64,000 nt of DNA. Source: Arenicola marina. Lineage: Eukaryota; Annelida; Polychaeta; Arenicolidae. The position numbers and the translations under genes were made by a program. Under the pieces are notes generated by a model that had not been told where the DNA came from, searched no databases, and saw only the letters and a list, made by a program, of their open reading frames with translations. Below, piece by piece: positions 21,200 through 33,222 of this stretch (its first letter is position 1; every line of letters begins with the position of its first letter). The DNA lies in contig OZ025249.1 of assembly GCA_964019135.1 (NCBI GenBank), positions 29,897,759-29,961,758 of the forward strand, given 5' to 3'.

Positions 21200-22900
21200 A
21201 CTTCAAAACTAAAAGCTTCTATCACAGCTGCGTGTCATTTGGGATCTCTGTCTATCATAGACTACTTCTTGCTCGTTTTCCTGCATTGAATATTGGCGGA
21301 CCACACTTACATAAAAAAGTATTCACAGTGCTTCACACTGGGTAACCATAACACAACCCAGTCAACCAGTCGCCCAGTTTCAAATTCTAGAGATCTTGAG
21401 CATAATTACTCACGCTCATTACATGAGCTGAGTCGTGAAGTTACAAATCCAAATCAGGGAGCAGGAAGGCAGGAACATAATTATTGCCGGCCACATCTAT
21501 CTGACCATGGCACTCCACCTACACCATGCAATGATCCCTCCCCACAAAACACAGCACTTTTAAACTTTGAGAACGAATATTTTTGGTCAGTCAATTTTTT
21601 TCATTGCCTTAGCCTATTTTTAGATGGCAATTTCTCTCGAACAAAACTTTACAGATCACAAATAAAGCAACCTAGGGTAGATCTAATAGGAACCTAAATC
21701 ATGACAGATTTTATCAGGGGCAGGTCACTGGACTACAAATCAAATGTACTAGGCCTACTAGACTACTAGGTCTACTTTTTCAGTACCAAAACTTTGATAT
21801 TAAATATACAAAATAGCATAATATCATAATATGTAAAACTTCACCTTTAAAAAGAACAAGTCTGATAAGGTTATGAGAAACAGTTTAGCCCAGTTATCAT
21901 CAGTGCCAGTGCCAGTGGGGGTCCAAAAAATTGCTTCACAACAAAGTCAAAGGCTACGCTCGCCTTCTAGGTTTTACCTAAGGCTAAGCTTACAACATAT
22001 TATCTGGCACCGGTTGACTTTTCATAAATGAGTTCTTTAGTCACGAAAAACGTTTCTACTTACACCAGTTTACAGTAAGAACTGAAGAAAACAGAAACAG
22101 GCTAAGCTGTCGAGTGGCTTCGTGTGCACTACGGCCTTGACCTTAGCAAGCAAGGTGCGCCACCTGACGGAACGAAAAGTGTCACTCCCTGGTGAAGTCA
22201 TAATTCAGCCAAAAGCGCCACGAGGCGCCGCGTTACGTTCGGGAGTGTGCACCTCGGAGTGTGGGCGGGTATCCGGGGTGAGGTCGCGGGGCTTTCATTG
22301 GTCCTCATTTCGGGTAGGCTATGTGTAAAGACACCACTTTTTGAGATTCACCCGCACCAAAGACACCCTTTGTCAGAAGACTGGGCGCATTTCTTTCGGC
22401 CAGGTTCGGTATCCCGCCCGGGACCCGCAACACCCGTGACAGAAAACGTCCGGGTGTGCCGACAGGGATATATGCCTATATTGCAATGAAATGCACACAC
22501 CGTTCACATCCGGTGCACGTAGGGGCACTGGAAGCAACCTACTCTCATCACCTTTTAATCAGCCGCCATCTTCTCTCAAATGCCCCGTGCTGTTTTGAAC
22601 GGGGCATACCGAATGGATGCGCGCACCCATACCCTGGTGAAAAATTGGTAAACAAGTAGAATATTCGCTGCTCCATATAAGCTTACAGCGATACAGGACG
22701 ATGGTCAGACTCTGAGTGTACGCATTAAGTTAGTTTCATACAAAATTTAGCTTGGGACAAAATTATGATACGTTCCAAAAGATCTCCATTTCAGTTCAAG
22801 TTGTGATAACTACATCCTGAAAGACCCGCCTTTTCTAAGTGGCCATGCAGCGCCGAGTTCCGCATCAGCAGTACGGTCGACCGCCGCGTACAATGCATTT
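21200..22900. other. Spacer, no recognised gene
   Basis: A 134-codon frame starts at 21293 (MADHTYIKKYSQ) but has no recognised domain, no convincing splice sites and AT-rich codon use. I leave it uncalled. From about 22100 the sequence becomes CpG-richer (GCGCCACGAGGCGCCGCG), which could mark a promoter, but no gene could be attached to it. Confidence 0.4.
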
Positions 22901-22922
22901 TGGTCACTCGGAACTTCGATCT

Positions 22923-22939
22923 CCCGGCAGAGGGCGTTA
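22923..22939 (+). promoter_or_regulatory. CTCF-like motif
   Basis: CCCGGCAGAGGGCGTTA is close to the conserved bilaterian CTCF core (CCASYAGRKGGCR) on the plus strand, with one central mismatch. See also 23379-23395. Confidence 0.35.
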
Positions 22940-23378
22940 CGCTCGCGCCATAGTCCCCCTGCCCCACGTCAAATTTAACCATCAGAATTATCCTTCATAC
23001 GCGAAAATTGAAATGAATCTAATCGAAGATAAATTCGCAGTTTGGCATCAAATACACCACTGTTTAGCATTTCAGATGTATTTGAGTTCGAATAATCTAA
23101 AACCATGTTGCTTTCTAACTATATTTTCGAGTGCGACGCATCGAGGTCACAGGCGTGAAGCGTTTTGAACTTTGACCCCGTGTTATTTTGAAATAATGTT
23201 TCGCTTAACTCTTCCATTCTGATCATTCGACAACGGAATGTCTATATTTTTTAAATTCTGTATCGAAAATTCAATATTCATTCTAAAAAACCCAGTCTAA
23301 AACCATTTGTGACCCCATGACCGTTGGGGTCAACCGTGAGGTGGGCGGTGACGTGGCGCAGAGGTGATGTGAGGAACG

Positions 23379-23395
23379 AGCGCCCTCTGCTGGCA
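23379..23395 (-). promoter_or_regulatory. CTCF-like motif
   Basis: On the minus strand this reads TGCCAGCAGAGGGCGCT, a full match to the CTCF core. It faces the plus-strand motif 440 bp away (convergent pair). Confidence 0.45.
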
Positions 23396-23399
23396 GAGT

Positions 23400-25220
23400 G
23401 TCGGAACTTGCTATGGAACGACATTCCATTTGTTGCCGGCACATCCACTAAATAACTATCCTTGCTTTGGAAATAGCAGCACAATCCACCATTCTAAATA
23501 GTGTAAAATATTGATAAATAAAAGATAAACATCGATATTGAGGGGCTATCCCCACTTATTTGAGAAGAATAGTCGTCCCGAGTTTAATATTAGGAATATC
23601 ATGCGGCAGGGCTCTTGATCGCGGCGAACCATACCCCACTTCCGGTTTAAAATTGTACGCGTCCTTGACCAATCCGCCAAGTTCAAATCCTTATTTGTCG
23701 TTCTGAAAGGACTGCGACCGCGGTAGGCTACTATATTCCGCACCAATTATTTGCCACTGACCTAACACAATCCAACTTCCGTGTGCACATGTTGTTTAAC
23801 GATCCCACCAACAGGGGCGCCCGTTGACATATTGCGTGTGGAATGTTGAACCTCTAAGTCAGCAGAAGCTCAAAAACGGGAGTCGAAATGAGGTCTAAAT
23901 GGCGTTTCCCGGCATCCCTTTTTACTTTAATTTAAAGTTTATTTTGGTGCACTCGTCGCAACGATCGCCTCAGAGTGTCATCTTAAAGGGGCAGCCAGTT
24001 CCGGCCGTAAGGGCGGTGCCAATGAGAGAATATTGTCTAAACTAGACACGTTTCCGCTAAACTCTAGAAAAGAAAATGGACGTGGAGCCATGTCCCGGGG
24101 GTTTCCCTACTCTTTGCGACGAACTTGGAAAGACATGGGATCTTTATACTGCGACCACACATGGCCACAGCGGGGCGCGAACCACCGTTAGGCTCTCAGG
24201 TGGCCAGAACACTTGAATTTAGCGTGTAAATTGTTTATCTGATACGTGCCCCGACCCCTCCCCCCCCCCCCCCCGCTACCCGCTCTGCTGTATATCGTAT
24301 AACTATATAGGCTTACTGTATAAGAGGCCTAAACAAGGTGACACAATTATATGCTCCGTAGTCAGAGATAGTTTTTCGCTTGAGATCTGGTTTTGTAACT
24401 TGACATTTGGACTGCAGATATTTTATGTCAAGTCGGGTGTAACAGTACAGGTTTTATTGAAGAGGGTGAACAAAACAACTCGCAGTGGACTATATATATA
24501 GTGACGATGCGTCGCGCAAATTACTGAACCGTAACGTACGATCTGTTGACCTGAATCGATGAACATTTACATCAGAAAGCATTACGATAAAAACCTCGTC
24601 GATGGATTGAGTTTTGCTTTAATTGCACACTCACGTTTCTGCCACATAATGCCCATGACTTAATGTTATCATAACATTTAATGGCGCATCAACAAACATT
24701 GTTCCAGAGATGGGGCACCAACAAAATAGCGCGAAAGCTGGTGCAGGCATGTTCGGAGTGACCCCACGCACCTTGCACAACCTGTCATTGTTGAAACCAC
24801 GTGACTCGTGAGCACTCGTGGGCGCTCCGTTTTAAAGACCAACTCGCAACAAGAAGCAAGGCTTGTTACCAGCGCAATGTGATAGAAGCTAATCTATTGG
24901 ACTTAAAGCAAGTGAAATACCGCAGTGATAAAGAGGAGTTGTTTGTTAACATATGCGCATTTCATCAAGTAAGTATTCTAGCTGTATTTGTCGTTGGATC
25001 TGATGTGAGTTGATATTGAGCCACATATATATGGCGTGATTTCACTGGTCACTGATCTGGAGAATCTGGAGTATTCTTTCGTAACGTACGCGTGTGCACT
25101 TCGGCACGGCGATTTCGCATGCCGACCGCATGCCGCACCAACATGATTGGCAACAATGCGGACAGTGGGAGGGGGGGTGTACATTGTTGGATTTGGCGGG
25201 GTTCCGCGGTAATTAAGCAA
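23400..25220. other. Spacer, possible unplaced first exon near 24970
   Basis: Short frames only. A stretch ending CATTTCATCAA with donor GTAAGT at 24970 could be a 5' exon of a downstream gene such as the TGF-beta ligand, but nothing confirms this. A poly-C run lies at 24257-24274. Confidence 0.3.
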
Positions 25221-25224
25221 CCCA

Positions 25225-25345
25225 TTTTTCATCATTAATGTCAGCTCTATAGGGATATCTTTTTCATCACAAATGTCCGCTCTCTCAGGCATCAAGGCAC
25301 CCTCCCCCCACTCTATTTGTATAATAGCCCCCCCCCCCCCCCCCC
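25225..25345. repeat. Dispersed repeat with CACAAATGTCCGCTC block, copy 1
   Basis: TTTTTCATCACAAATGTCCGCTCTCTCAGGCATCAAGG and a following poly-C run are shared with 34880-34980 (same orientation) and, in reverse, with about 28690-28735 (TGATGCCTGAGAGAGCGGACAT on the minus strand). It is a non-autonomous repeat; boundaries are unclear. Confidence 0.55.
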
Positions 25346-26690
25346 CGGGGCCCGGCCTCGATCGGACCTGATGCTTCACATGATGGCACCCGCCTCGGGC
25401 CCAGCTGCTTCTCAGGCGCCAGGCCCCGACACTGCCCCCACTCCCCCCCTTCCGGTTTCAATCTCATCTGGTCCGTCCACTTTTCTCTTTTGTAGTATGG
25501 ACTGTAGTGTTCAGCGCTCTAGACTGCAGATCAAGTCCGGATTCGACTTGGGCATGTGTCCTCTATGTTCATTGTCCTGTGAGGTTCCTTGGCCCTGTTA
25601 ATTTCTTGTGTGAACATGAAAGATGGAACTCCTCATCCTCTTCTGACTCTCTCATATACTCTCATTGCACCCACAACGCCCACTAACTATTAATAGGGCC
25701 TTCTCTTCACGAACACGCGTCCTTCCTTAATTTACGGTTGGAAACACGTCCTGTGAACATTGAGCAACGGAGTAAATTTGTGACGCGTTAGGGTGACGTA
25801 AAGCTGCACATAAAGCTATGCTGCTCGTATTAATTTCCCGCAATTTTGTGAAATTGTCTAATCGATTCAACTCTCCAAGAAGAGAAGAGCTCGTCCAAAA
25901 ATAGAGAATATGAGCGAATAATCTATCGCGTGTGACGAGTTGAAAGAGTAGTTCCAATTTGGCGAATGGAAACTCACTTATTGCTCACAAATTATCGCCC
26001 ACATCCATATATGATCGCCCAACATTAACAGACATATACAAGGGTAAATACATATGTGGATCCTCATATACCCGCACATGCCTTTCAAATAACAAAATAA
26101 GGTCTTACATATGGTTCGCATTATTTTATTCGTTGTTTTATTCATGTATTTTCCCCTCAAACCTATTTGATCACACTGAGCGAATATTGCATAGTTAGCT
26201 TCCGCCATGTTGGAATCACCTCTACCTCTTCTCTCTTCCACCTGACTGGGCGGAAGAGCAGATTAGGTCTTCCAGGAAGAGAAGAGGAGAAACGATCGCA
26301 TGGCTAGTGCTCTTCTAGCAGAGGTAGAGTTGGGAAGAGGCGAATCGATCACGCTCTCAGTGGTTACATGGTTTGATCTTGGTATTGTGAGCCATTTTAT
26401 ACGTGCATGTGGGTCAGATATGTCGTAAGGTGGTCAAGTTGTTCATCACAATGTTCCTTTCTTAGCGTTAATTCTCTTAATAAAATCGTAACAGGTTCTA
26501 AAATAATGGGAATAATAGACCGTTCCAGATACCACAGGCGATATATATCAGATATATCGTCAAAAATATGGACTGCGTGTTTGGGGTTAGAAAACCGAAA
26601 TCGCTTTATAACAAGTTATATTCGGTACACATCTGGTACCAAGTTATGTATTCTGTACAACAAATATTTCTGGATCAGATTTGTAATATA
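25346..26690. other. Spacer, no recognised gene
   Basis: Short, unrelated frames only. Pairs of inverted GAAGAGAAGAG-type words occur between 25875 and 26340 without an exact foldback. Nothing else supportable. Confidence 0.4.
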
Positions 26691-26739
26691 TTTAGACAAA
26701 ATAGACGCCAGAAGTATCATTCTTGCCGCACTGAAGAAC

Positions 26740-26870
26740 AGCAGCAAGAATATGACCGCTTTTCTGCCGGTTGGCATTGATATCAGCTGTTTTCTCTGCT
26801 TTCATCCCTCCTTCGTTCTTAAAATAGTATTATTTGATAGTCAAGATTTTTTTTTTTTTTTTTAATTTAT
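26740..26870 (+). repeat. Dispersed repeat ending in a T-run, copy 1
   Basis: GAATATGACC, CTGCCGGTTGGCATT, TCAGCTGTTTTC and GATAGTCAAGAT ending in a T-run are matched on the minus strand at about 34540-34700. The terminal homopolymer suggests a retroposed or MITE origin; no ORF. Confidence 0.5.
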
Positions 26871-27114
26871 CTGCAGGTCTATTAGATAAGACGAATACAA
26901 ATACTACATCCGGGACGGACCTAGGGAATTTGGAGGGTGGGGGTTGCGACCAGGCGGGAGGTGAACTCTGCTGTCTAAAAACCGACCGGGGTAGGGGGGG
27001 GGGGGTGATAATGACCGCGGGTGCTCCTAGATGCGCCCCTGCTACATGGTTTGGGCAATTTGTGTCATTGTTTGGTGGGGGAACCTGCTATCGGTAAAAC
27101 GGCGAGGCTGAACT

Positions 27115-27310
27115 GAACTCCAACTCGAGGCTAAACCCAATCCCCTGAACCATCCCAACCCTATCCACTAACTCTTAACACTAACCAAAAGCCAAATTTA
27201 ACACTAAACCTAACCCGAGAAGCCAAACATACCTCATAATATGCAGCCTAACCTCCAGTAACCCTAACACTAACCGTAACTCCAAAAAACCAAACGTGCC
27301 TCGGATAACA
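27115..27310. repeat. Degenerate CTAACC-rich simple repeat
   Basis: Words such as CCTAACCC, CTAACACTAACC and AACCCTAACACTAACCGTAAC recur irregularly. This resembles a decayed telomere-like or CTAACC microsatellite. It is not a clean array. Confidence 0.45.
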
Positions 27311-28554
27311 CAATCAGGCCTCTATACCTGTGCACACCGGAATAAAAGTGAACGACCAAAAGTCATATTCCAACATCTCTGCAAACCCGCCATATGAAGG
27401 TGTTTAATAGACCGATCCAGACTGTCAGTCATTCATTGACGTCACTGTTGCTTCTATCCAATCATGTGGCGCAAAAAGGTTTTCCACGTGCGTTGTGTCG
27501 GACAAACAAGTCGGCAGCAAGTCACATTCTTGTCAGTTTCAGAGATGAGTACTTCTCATTAGTACCTACCATCAGCTAAGATCGTCAATTTCAGACTCAC
27601 GATTGAGGAAAAGGGTCTTAAGCGTGGGCGGGGCTTAGTGCCAGAGTATGGATCGGTCTACTATTGTCCCCGTCCCAACCTTGCTATGCTGGTGGGGCCA
27701 ATAAGGGATTGGTTTGGGCAAGCATATCGAAGGCAGACCAACATCTGGCAGGCGGAAGGGGGGGGTGTGGTGGGGGGGGGGGGGCGGGTAGTAGGCCCAC
27801 TGGTGTTGTTCACTGAATCGATAGCTACTCGTTATAGGCTGCAACGCGTGCGAGTAATATGTGAGTTGTAGTAAAACAATCGCCAGCTAGCATGAAAGAA
27901 CACTTTTGTTATGCCATGGCAAAGAACTTGTATGAGAAAGAAGCGAAAGCGCGACGTAAAACGGTAACAAGACATGCGCGCGCGCCGCCTAGCGGGGTGG
28001 GTTAATCAGCGCTCGGTCAACTCGGTGAAGACGGCAAAATGGACGCAGGTCGTAGCCGCTGGAAGTCCGGTCGTGGCACAATTTGTGCGGCATGGAATTC
28101 GGTGCGCACCCCGGAGGGTTCGCCAGCGACCTTCGTTCAGGCAGCAGGACACGCCCGTGCACACCTGGCTAGAGCGATGTAATAACCCTCACCGCTTGGC
28201 GGCGCCACCACGATCCTGTTACCGGGTTATAGATACGGCTTTCGCTTCTTGTTCTATAATTTTTTTGGCCATGGTAATCTAGGTCTTTTCACCTCATGTC
28301 GCAAGCGGTACGCGGTGTGTCGGAGTGCAGGGTCATAGAGTGCACGTGGACAACGTAAAATTCGCTGGTGACGTCACTCCATTGTTCTCTCACAACATTA
28401 TTTTCCAACAATGTAAAAGTTAGGCTAGTGTGTAATTTTCATAAGGACGTGGATTTTATTAAGTCTATATATATGTCCTCGAAAAGAGACATGACCGGAT
28501 AACAATGGGTCCGTTATTATCCGGTGTCACATGCGGAAATGCCCCCTTTATATA

Positions 28555-28925
28555 AAATAAAATAAAATAGATACAGGGGGGGGGGGGGGACATCTCGACA
28601 TGATGAGGAAAGAGCCCGGGGGGGGGGGGAGGGGGGCACTAATATACAAATCTTGTGCGGGGGGGGGGGGGGCAGGGGGGTCCACGGGTGTTTTGATGCC
28701 TGAGAGAGCGGACATGTATGATGAAAAAGCCATCCATGTAGAGCGGATATTTTAAAACTTGCTACCGGTAGGGGGGGGGTTGCTGTAAAAAGACCCCTTC
28801 CGAGAGGATTTTGGCCGTAAAACGCCGCGACCGAGCGGATTTTGGCGGTGAAAAGGGGGGCTTTTTCGCGGAACCACCCCGAAACCAGTGATGTATTAAG
28901 GGGGGGGGGGGGTAAAGAGAAGAGG
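28555..28925. repeat. Poly-G tract cluster with dispersed-repeat fragments
   Basis: Five G-runs of 9 or more bases lie within 370 bp, with two GATTTTGG(C)GGTAAAA-type blocks (about 28806 and 28837) that recur in reverse near 34755-34805, and a reversed copy of the ATGTCCGCTC repeat. The long minus-strand frame across this stretch is proline-rich because of the G-runs and is not called. Confidence 0.5.
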
Positions 28926-29239
28926 GTTGAGATCAGTGAGGTGGGTGCATGTAGAATGGGAATACAGGAGTCCTCTTTAACACAGCGCCCTGTGCGAGTA
29001 TTTTGGCTTGGAAAATACAAATTGACCTTTCTATTTCTAGAAAAAGGCAACGCATTCAGACATATGTCAGTTTCTCTATCACATGGGTCGTTATTCCATG
29101 TTAGAGACAGAACAGTTGTTCCGGCATTGTATGACTCTCGCCTACCGTTAATTACCCATTCCGTGTGCCCTAACACAGGTGGTGGACCATAACATGTGTT
29201 TAACATATGGACACAAGAACCAATAGTTTTAATGTAATA

Positions 29240-29345
29240 TGGCATACAGGGCTTGACATTGCCGCTTGTCCGGGACACGAGATTTTACCTGTCGGACACT
29301 TCCCTGTAGGCCTACTTGTCCGACAGGACAAGTGCTTGCCGGACA
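29240..29345. repeat. Copy of the GACAGGACA palindromic repeat
   Basis: GCTTGTCCGGGACA, CCTGTCGGACA, CTTGTCCGACAGGACAAG and GCCGGACAAG occur within 100 bp. They are related to the motifs at 10100-10515 and can form a short hairpin. Confidence 0.4.
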
Positions 29346-29693
29346 AGTACAAAGTGCATGTTCCAAACTTTTGTAACCTACAAGTACACGTTATGAGTTA
29401 GTATCGAGCCCTGTATGGTCGAATGAAATTTACAGTTACGTAACCTATTTGGCTGTGACTGTAAAAGCCCGTTAAATAATTGTTATTGGTCATTTGGTTC
29501 AGGATGTGCTTCAATGCAACGCCAAAAAGATTAAATTTAACTTTCAGTAAGTATTATCTCAATTATTAGACCTTTGGATTTGCATAAATCGCTGTAACGT
29601 AACGTTGCCGTTGGTATTTACACGTCTGTTGATGATGGAATAATACCTTGATTCCCATGCATAATACGGGCATATTTCGGTCCTAGGTCGTTA

Positions 29694-31907
29694 ATGGCGC
29701 CACTGCGAACCTGTCGAGCGGCGGCCCTGTTGTTGTCCCTGGCCCTGACGGCCGCTGTGGTCGAAGGCGGGGACTCGCTGGTGCACACACCTCCTCGGGC
29801 TGGTGACGACGGCTCCCACCCCCAGGATGCCGCGGAGGGGTCGCCCAGTCGCCGTCCTCTGGCCGACAGAAAGCGGGAGCTGGAAACATTTCTGAAGACC
29901 AGCCATCTTTCTGACCTGCCGCTGGACGAACAGACCACGGTCGTGCCGGAGTACATGGAGGCACTGTATGAAGAGTTTGAGCATGAAGACATGTCAGGCG
30001 CACCAGCCCCACTATCAGACCAGAAGGTCTGGGGCATGCGGCCGGAGAAAGGTCAGTCAGTCACTTCATGTCATCGTGATGTTAACGACAATTTCGGGAA
30101 CCGAGTCCTATGTATTTAAATATGTGTCCATATGTAAATATGGGTCCAATTAAAGTAGGATAAGCTTCCTTTACACAGTGGGCGCACTAAGTTCTTTGGT
30201 AACCCGGTGTATCCCTGAGGTAGCCCTAATACGCAAATTACGCACCGGTGAACCTCCCGACACTTGTTTTCGCGCGAGTTCGGTGCGCGCACATTCAATA
30301 TAGATTGTATCCCGCTTAACCACACGGGACATTCGGGAAAAGATGGCGGCTGTTTGAATGGTGATAAACTAGGCTTGGATTGCGGCATATCCCTATCGGT
30401 ACGCCGGGAAAAACCGTGACGTATTGGGGGTACTGAGTGGGATATGAAGTCCAAGACGCAGCTCACTTTATATTTGATAAATTGTGATATTAGAGCGTCC
30501 TAATTTTTAGCTTAGTATGTAGATTTTGAATTTATCAATATTAAGGAACAACTACGGATCATAATGAATAGGAAATGGAGTACCATTGTAAAATTTGCAT
30601 CGGCGCTCTGGTCTAAACGAAAAGACTCATTATTTACTAAAGTTTAAGTATATAGTTCAAGGTGACGGTCATTCTGTGGCAAATTGTTGGCCACGATATA
30701 CACTTTGACAAAAAAGTCACTAGTAACGGAAACCATAAGGGCTAGATACAATGATATATATTTGTTTAATTATTTATATTACATTTGTATGAGATTATAT
30801 ATGTGATTATAATACATGAATCAACTAACTAACTACACTTGGTGCTGTAGAAGAAATTACATTTAGACGAAATTTGGAGAAAAAAAAATTACGAAACTGA
30901 GACAATGATGCAATGATATTTCAGTGGACATGAGCAATCACCGAGTGGAGTTGTCATTCCCAATCCACGAGGACATCAAGCCGGAAGACCTGACCAGCGC
31001 CGAGCTCGTCCTGGCACGACGTCACAAGGATGTCCATGGCAACGCGTCGCTAACCCACGTCAGGCTATGTCTACACACCGACAGAACCCCGTCGACATCG
31101 CGACAGTGCTTCGTGACACACGGCGTCGAGCAGCAGCTGCCCGTGGTCGTCCGTGGTCGCACCTATGACGTCTACAACGTCACGGGGATCTTGCGGTCCT
31201 GGCTCCTGGCGGCAGGGTCCCTGGTGGGCGGTCGGGAGGCGATTTTGCACCTCCCCAGGCGTCTCGTCCACGGTCAGTACGAGATCCCCGTGGCAGGCGG
31301 GCAGAACACGCTGCTGGTCGCTTACCACAACGTCCCGGATGCGCTACACTTGTCCTCTACCGCCACCGCCGACGCCGAGAACCAAGGCGCACATCGCACG
31401 CACATCCGAAGCCGACGCAATGCACCGACGCATTTCCAACCCCGGCGATCGGACTTCACCGAATTAACCGAACTGCATTTTGGCAACGGCGATGTATTCG
31501 GGGAGGTGGCGGCGACGGGAGCGCGGGCGGGGGCGGGGGCGGGCGGCAGGTCGTCGCGGTCCCGTCGGGAGACCCATTGCCAGCTACACGAGTGGTGGGT
31601 GAGCTTCGAATACATGGGGTGGAACGAGTGGGTGGTCGCACCCACCCGGTACGAGGCCAACCAATGCTATGGCTACTGCTCGTCGCTGCGCACGGAACAC
31701 CGAGTGAGGGCCAGTGCCCACGCCATCGTCAAGAGCCTGTACGGCGAGGCCTCCCGCATCAGGTCCCAGACGGGCAGCGCTCAGCCCCCGATATGCTGCG
31801 CCCCGGTCACCTATGCCCCGCTTTCCATCATGTTCCGGAACCCGAACCAGACCGTGTCCGTCAACCGCTTAGCGCAGATGACGGTGACGCTGTGTGGATG
31901 CCTGTGA
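29694..31907 (+). CDS. BMP/Nodal-class TGF-beta ligand precursor
   Basis: Secreted dimeric growth factor precursor acting through type I/II serine-kinase receptors. Two coding exons, 29694-30051 and 30925-31907 (donor GTCAGT, acceptor TTTCAG), join in phase 1 to give 446 residues. A signal peptide (residues 1-25, core AALLLSLALTAAVV) is followed by a prodomain with PEYMEALYEEF and YDVYNVTGILRSWL, a furin site RSRR at 331-334 and a 112-residue mature domain. The mature part has all seven cysteines: C338, the CYGYC pair, the adjacent CC of PPICCAPV, and the terminal CGCL. WWVSFEYMGWNEWVVAP fits the BMP/Nodal class. CCAPV and CGCL are Nodal-like, while the single prodomain intron is BMP-like, so the subfamily stays open. 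A cystine-knot gene lies 4.4 kb downstream on the same strand. Confidence 0.93.
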
Positions 31908-33000
31908 CACAACTGACACGGCCTCAACTCCAAACCCCAGGCCTACATCTCAGCTCCTGCTATATCTCCTTAATCCAAGCCATACCATTCTATCATTCAT
32001 CTAATCCTTCTCAGTGTCCCGACCCATCTTTTCTTTTCGCATATCATCTCTCTCGATTCATCTTTCCTCTCCAAGCCGTTCTTTTCTTCTCAGTTCATCT
32101 CTCCCCCGCCCAAGCCATCTCCTGCTCCCAAACCATCTCCCCCTCGCCGAGCCATCTCCCCATCTCCCAAGCCATCTCCCCCTCTACCAAGGCATCTCCC
32201 ACCTGTCCCGAGCTATCTCCCGTATCTTTTCTTCTCCCAACCATCAATCCGGCTCCCATTTCCATCTCTCCCTCTCCCAACCCTCTCCTTCCGATACAGC
32301 GTTCCCTGCCCTAACCCATCTTTCTATCCTAAAACTGGTAAACCTGACCTTTATTTTCGTCGCCCAATCTAGCACAGCGGCTAAATCTACAAAACAACAA
32401 AGCACATACACGTGCCGACTGCGACGCGACCAGTAAACCTTCTTGATATGTACACCGGCGTACAGAAACCCTCGGTACACTGGGCATGAGCGGCATGCTA
32501 ATTAAGCGCCGATGAGAACAATTATGATTTTAAATATTTGATTTTGAAAACGTGATGACCAAGGAATCCGGGCCAAGACACCACGTGCACCAACGGTGGA
32601 GAGTCTTACCTCCGGCACAACAAGCGCCAGTTTTCATTGTTGTCTGTATATTTTTGTTTTATATTTTCGTTCCACTGGAACACGTGTGCTTGATTTAAGC
32701 AGACAGCCAGTAGCTTAAAAGTTTCCTCGATCCCGCTCTGCTCGCCCCAATTGCCCTCCCTAACCACCTACCCTTCTAGACCCCGGGACAGAGCTCGACT
32801 ACATGCCAATTTTACCCAAGCACGTGCTGATGGGGAAACTGGTTCACAGACTTGTTCACGAGAACTACGAGATATATGTCACACCTCGTGTTGAGGTCGT
32901 ACTCAAGTTTTTGTTTCAGATTTATAATGTGCCAATGGTCGATTGAGTTGCGCATTATTCTACCATGCCGACTGGTTGTACTTAAGTATCGTTAAATAAG
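31908..33000. other. Ligand-gene 3' region and spacer
   Basis: Directly after the stop lies a long pyrimidine-rich 3' flank (about 31930-32320) with many CATCTCCC and TCTCCC words, a degenerate microsatellite-like stretch. Overlapping frames there are compositional. No clear polyadenylation signal was noticed. Confidence 0.45.
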
Positions 33001-33007
33001 GGCTAAA

Positions 33008-33222
33008 TTAGAGACACGGAATACTCCTGACCGCTTGTTGTCGCAGAAACGCGGCTTGCGTTGACCCAGCGGGGGAGGCGACAGATGAAGCTTATTCTCC
33101 TTCCATTCCCGTCAGGGAGGCGGAGGCGGATCTCGCAGTCCGCCGCTGAGTGTGGCGCACGTGGCTGCCAGCGGCCGCGGCAGCAAGGGCTATATCCAGG
33201 GCGTAAGTCCGGGCTGCTGGGA
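33008..33222 (-). pseudogene. Inverted partial copy of the cystine-knot gene (pro-region segment)
   Basis: Read on the minus strand, this segment matches 36431-36614 of the cystine-knot gene over about 190 bp: CAGCAGCCCGGACTTACG, GATATAGCCCTTGCTGCCGC, GGCCGCTGGCAGCCACGTG and the end TATTCCGTGTCTCT. Against the gene it lacks 5 bp near its start and carries extra bases near its end, so the gene's frame is not kept. The cystine-knot half is absent. It is best read as a decayed inverted duplication, or less likely as a small mobile piece that landed in both places. Confidence 0.7.

Noticed and set aside
21293-21697. 134-codon frame in the spacer
   Set aside because: It has no recognised domain, no clear splice sites or promoter, and biased composition; a single such frame is expected by chance in this much spacer.
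28517-29278. 253-codon minus-strand frame
   Set aside because: It is proline-rich only because it crosses several G-runs, spans pieces of dispersed repeats, and shows no domain.
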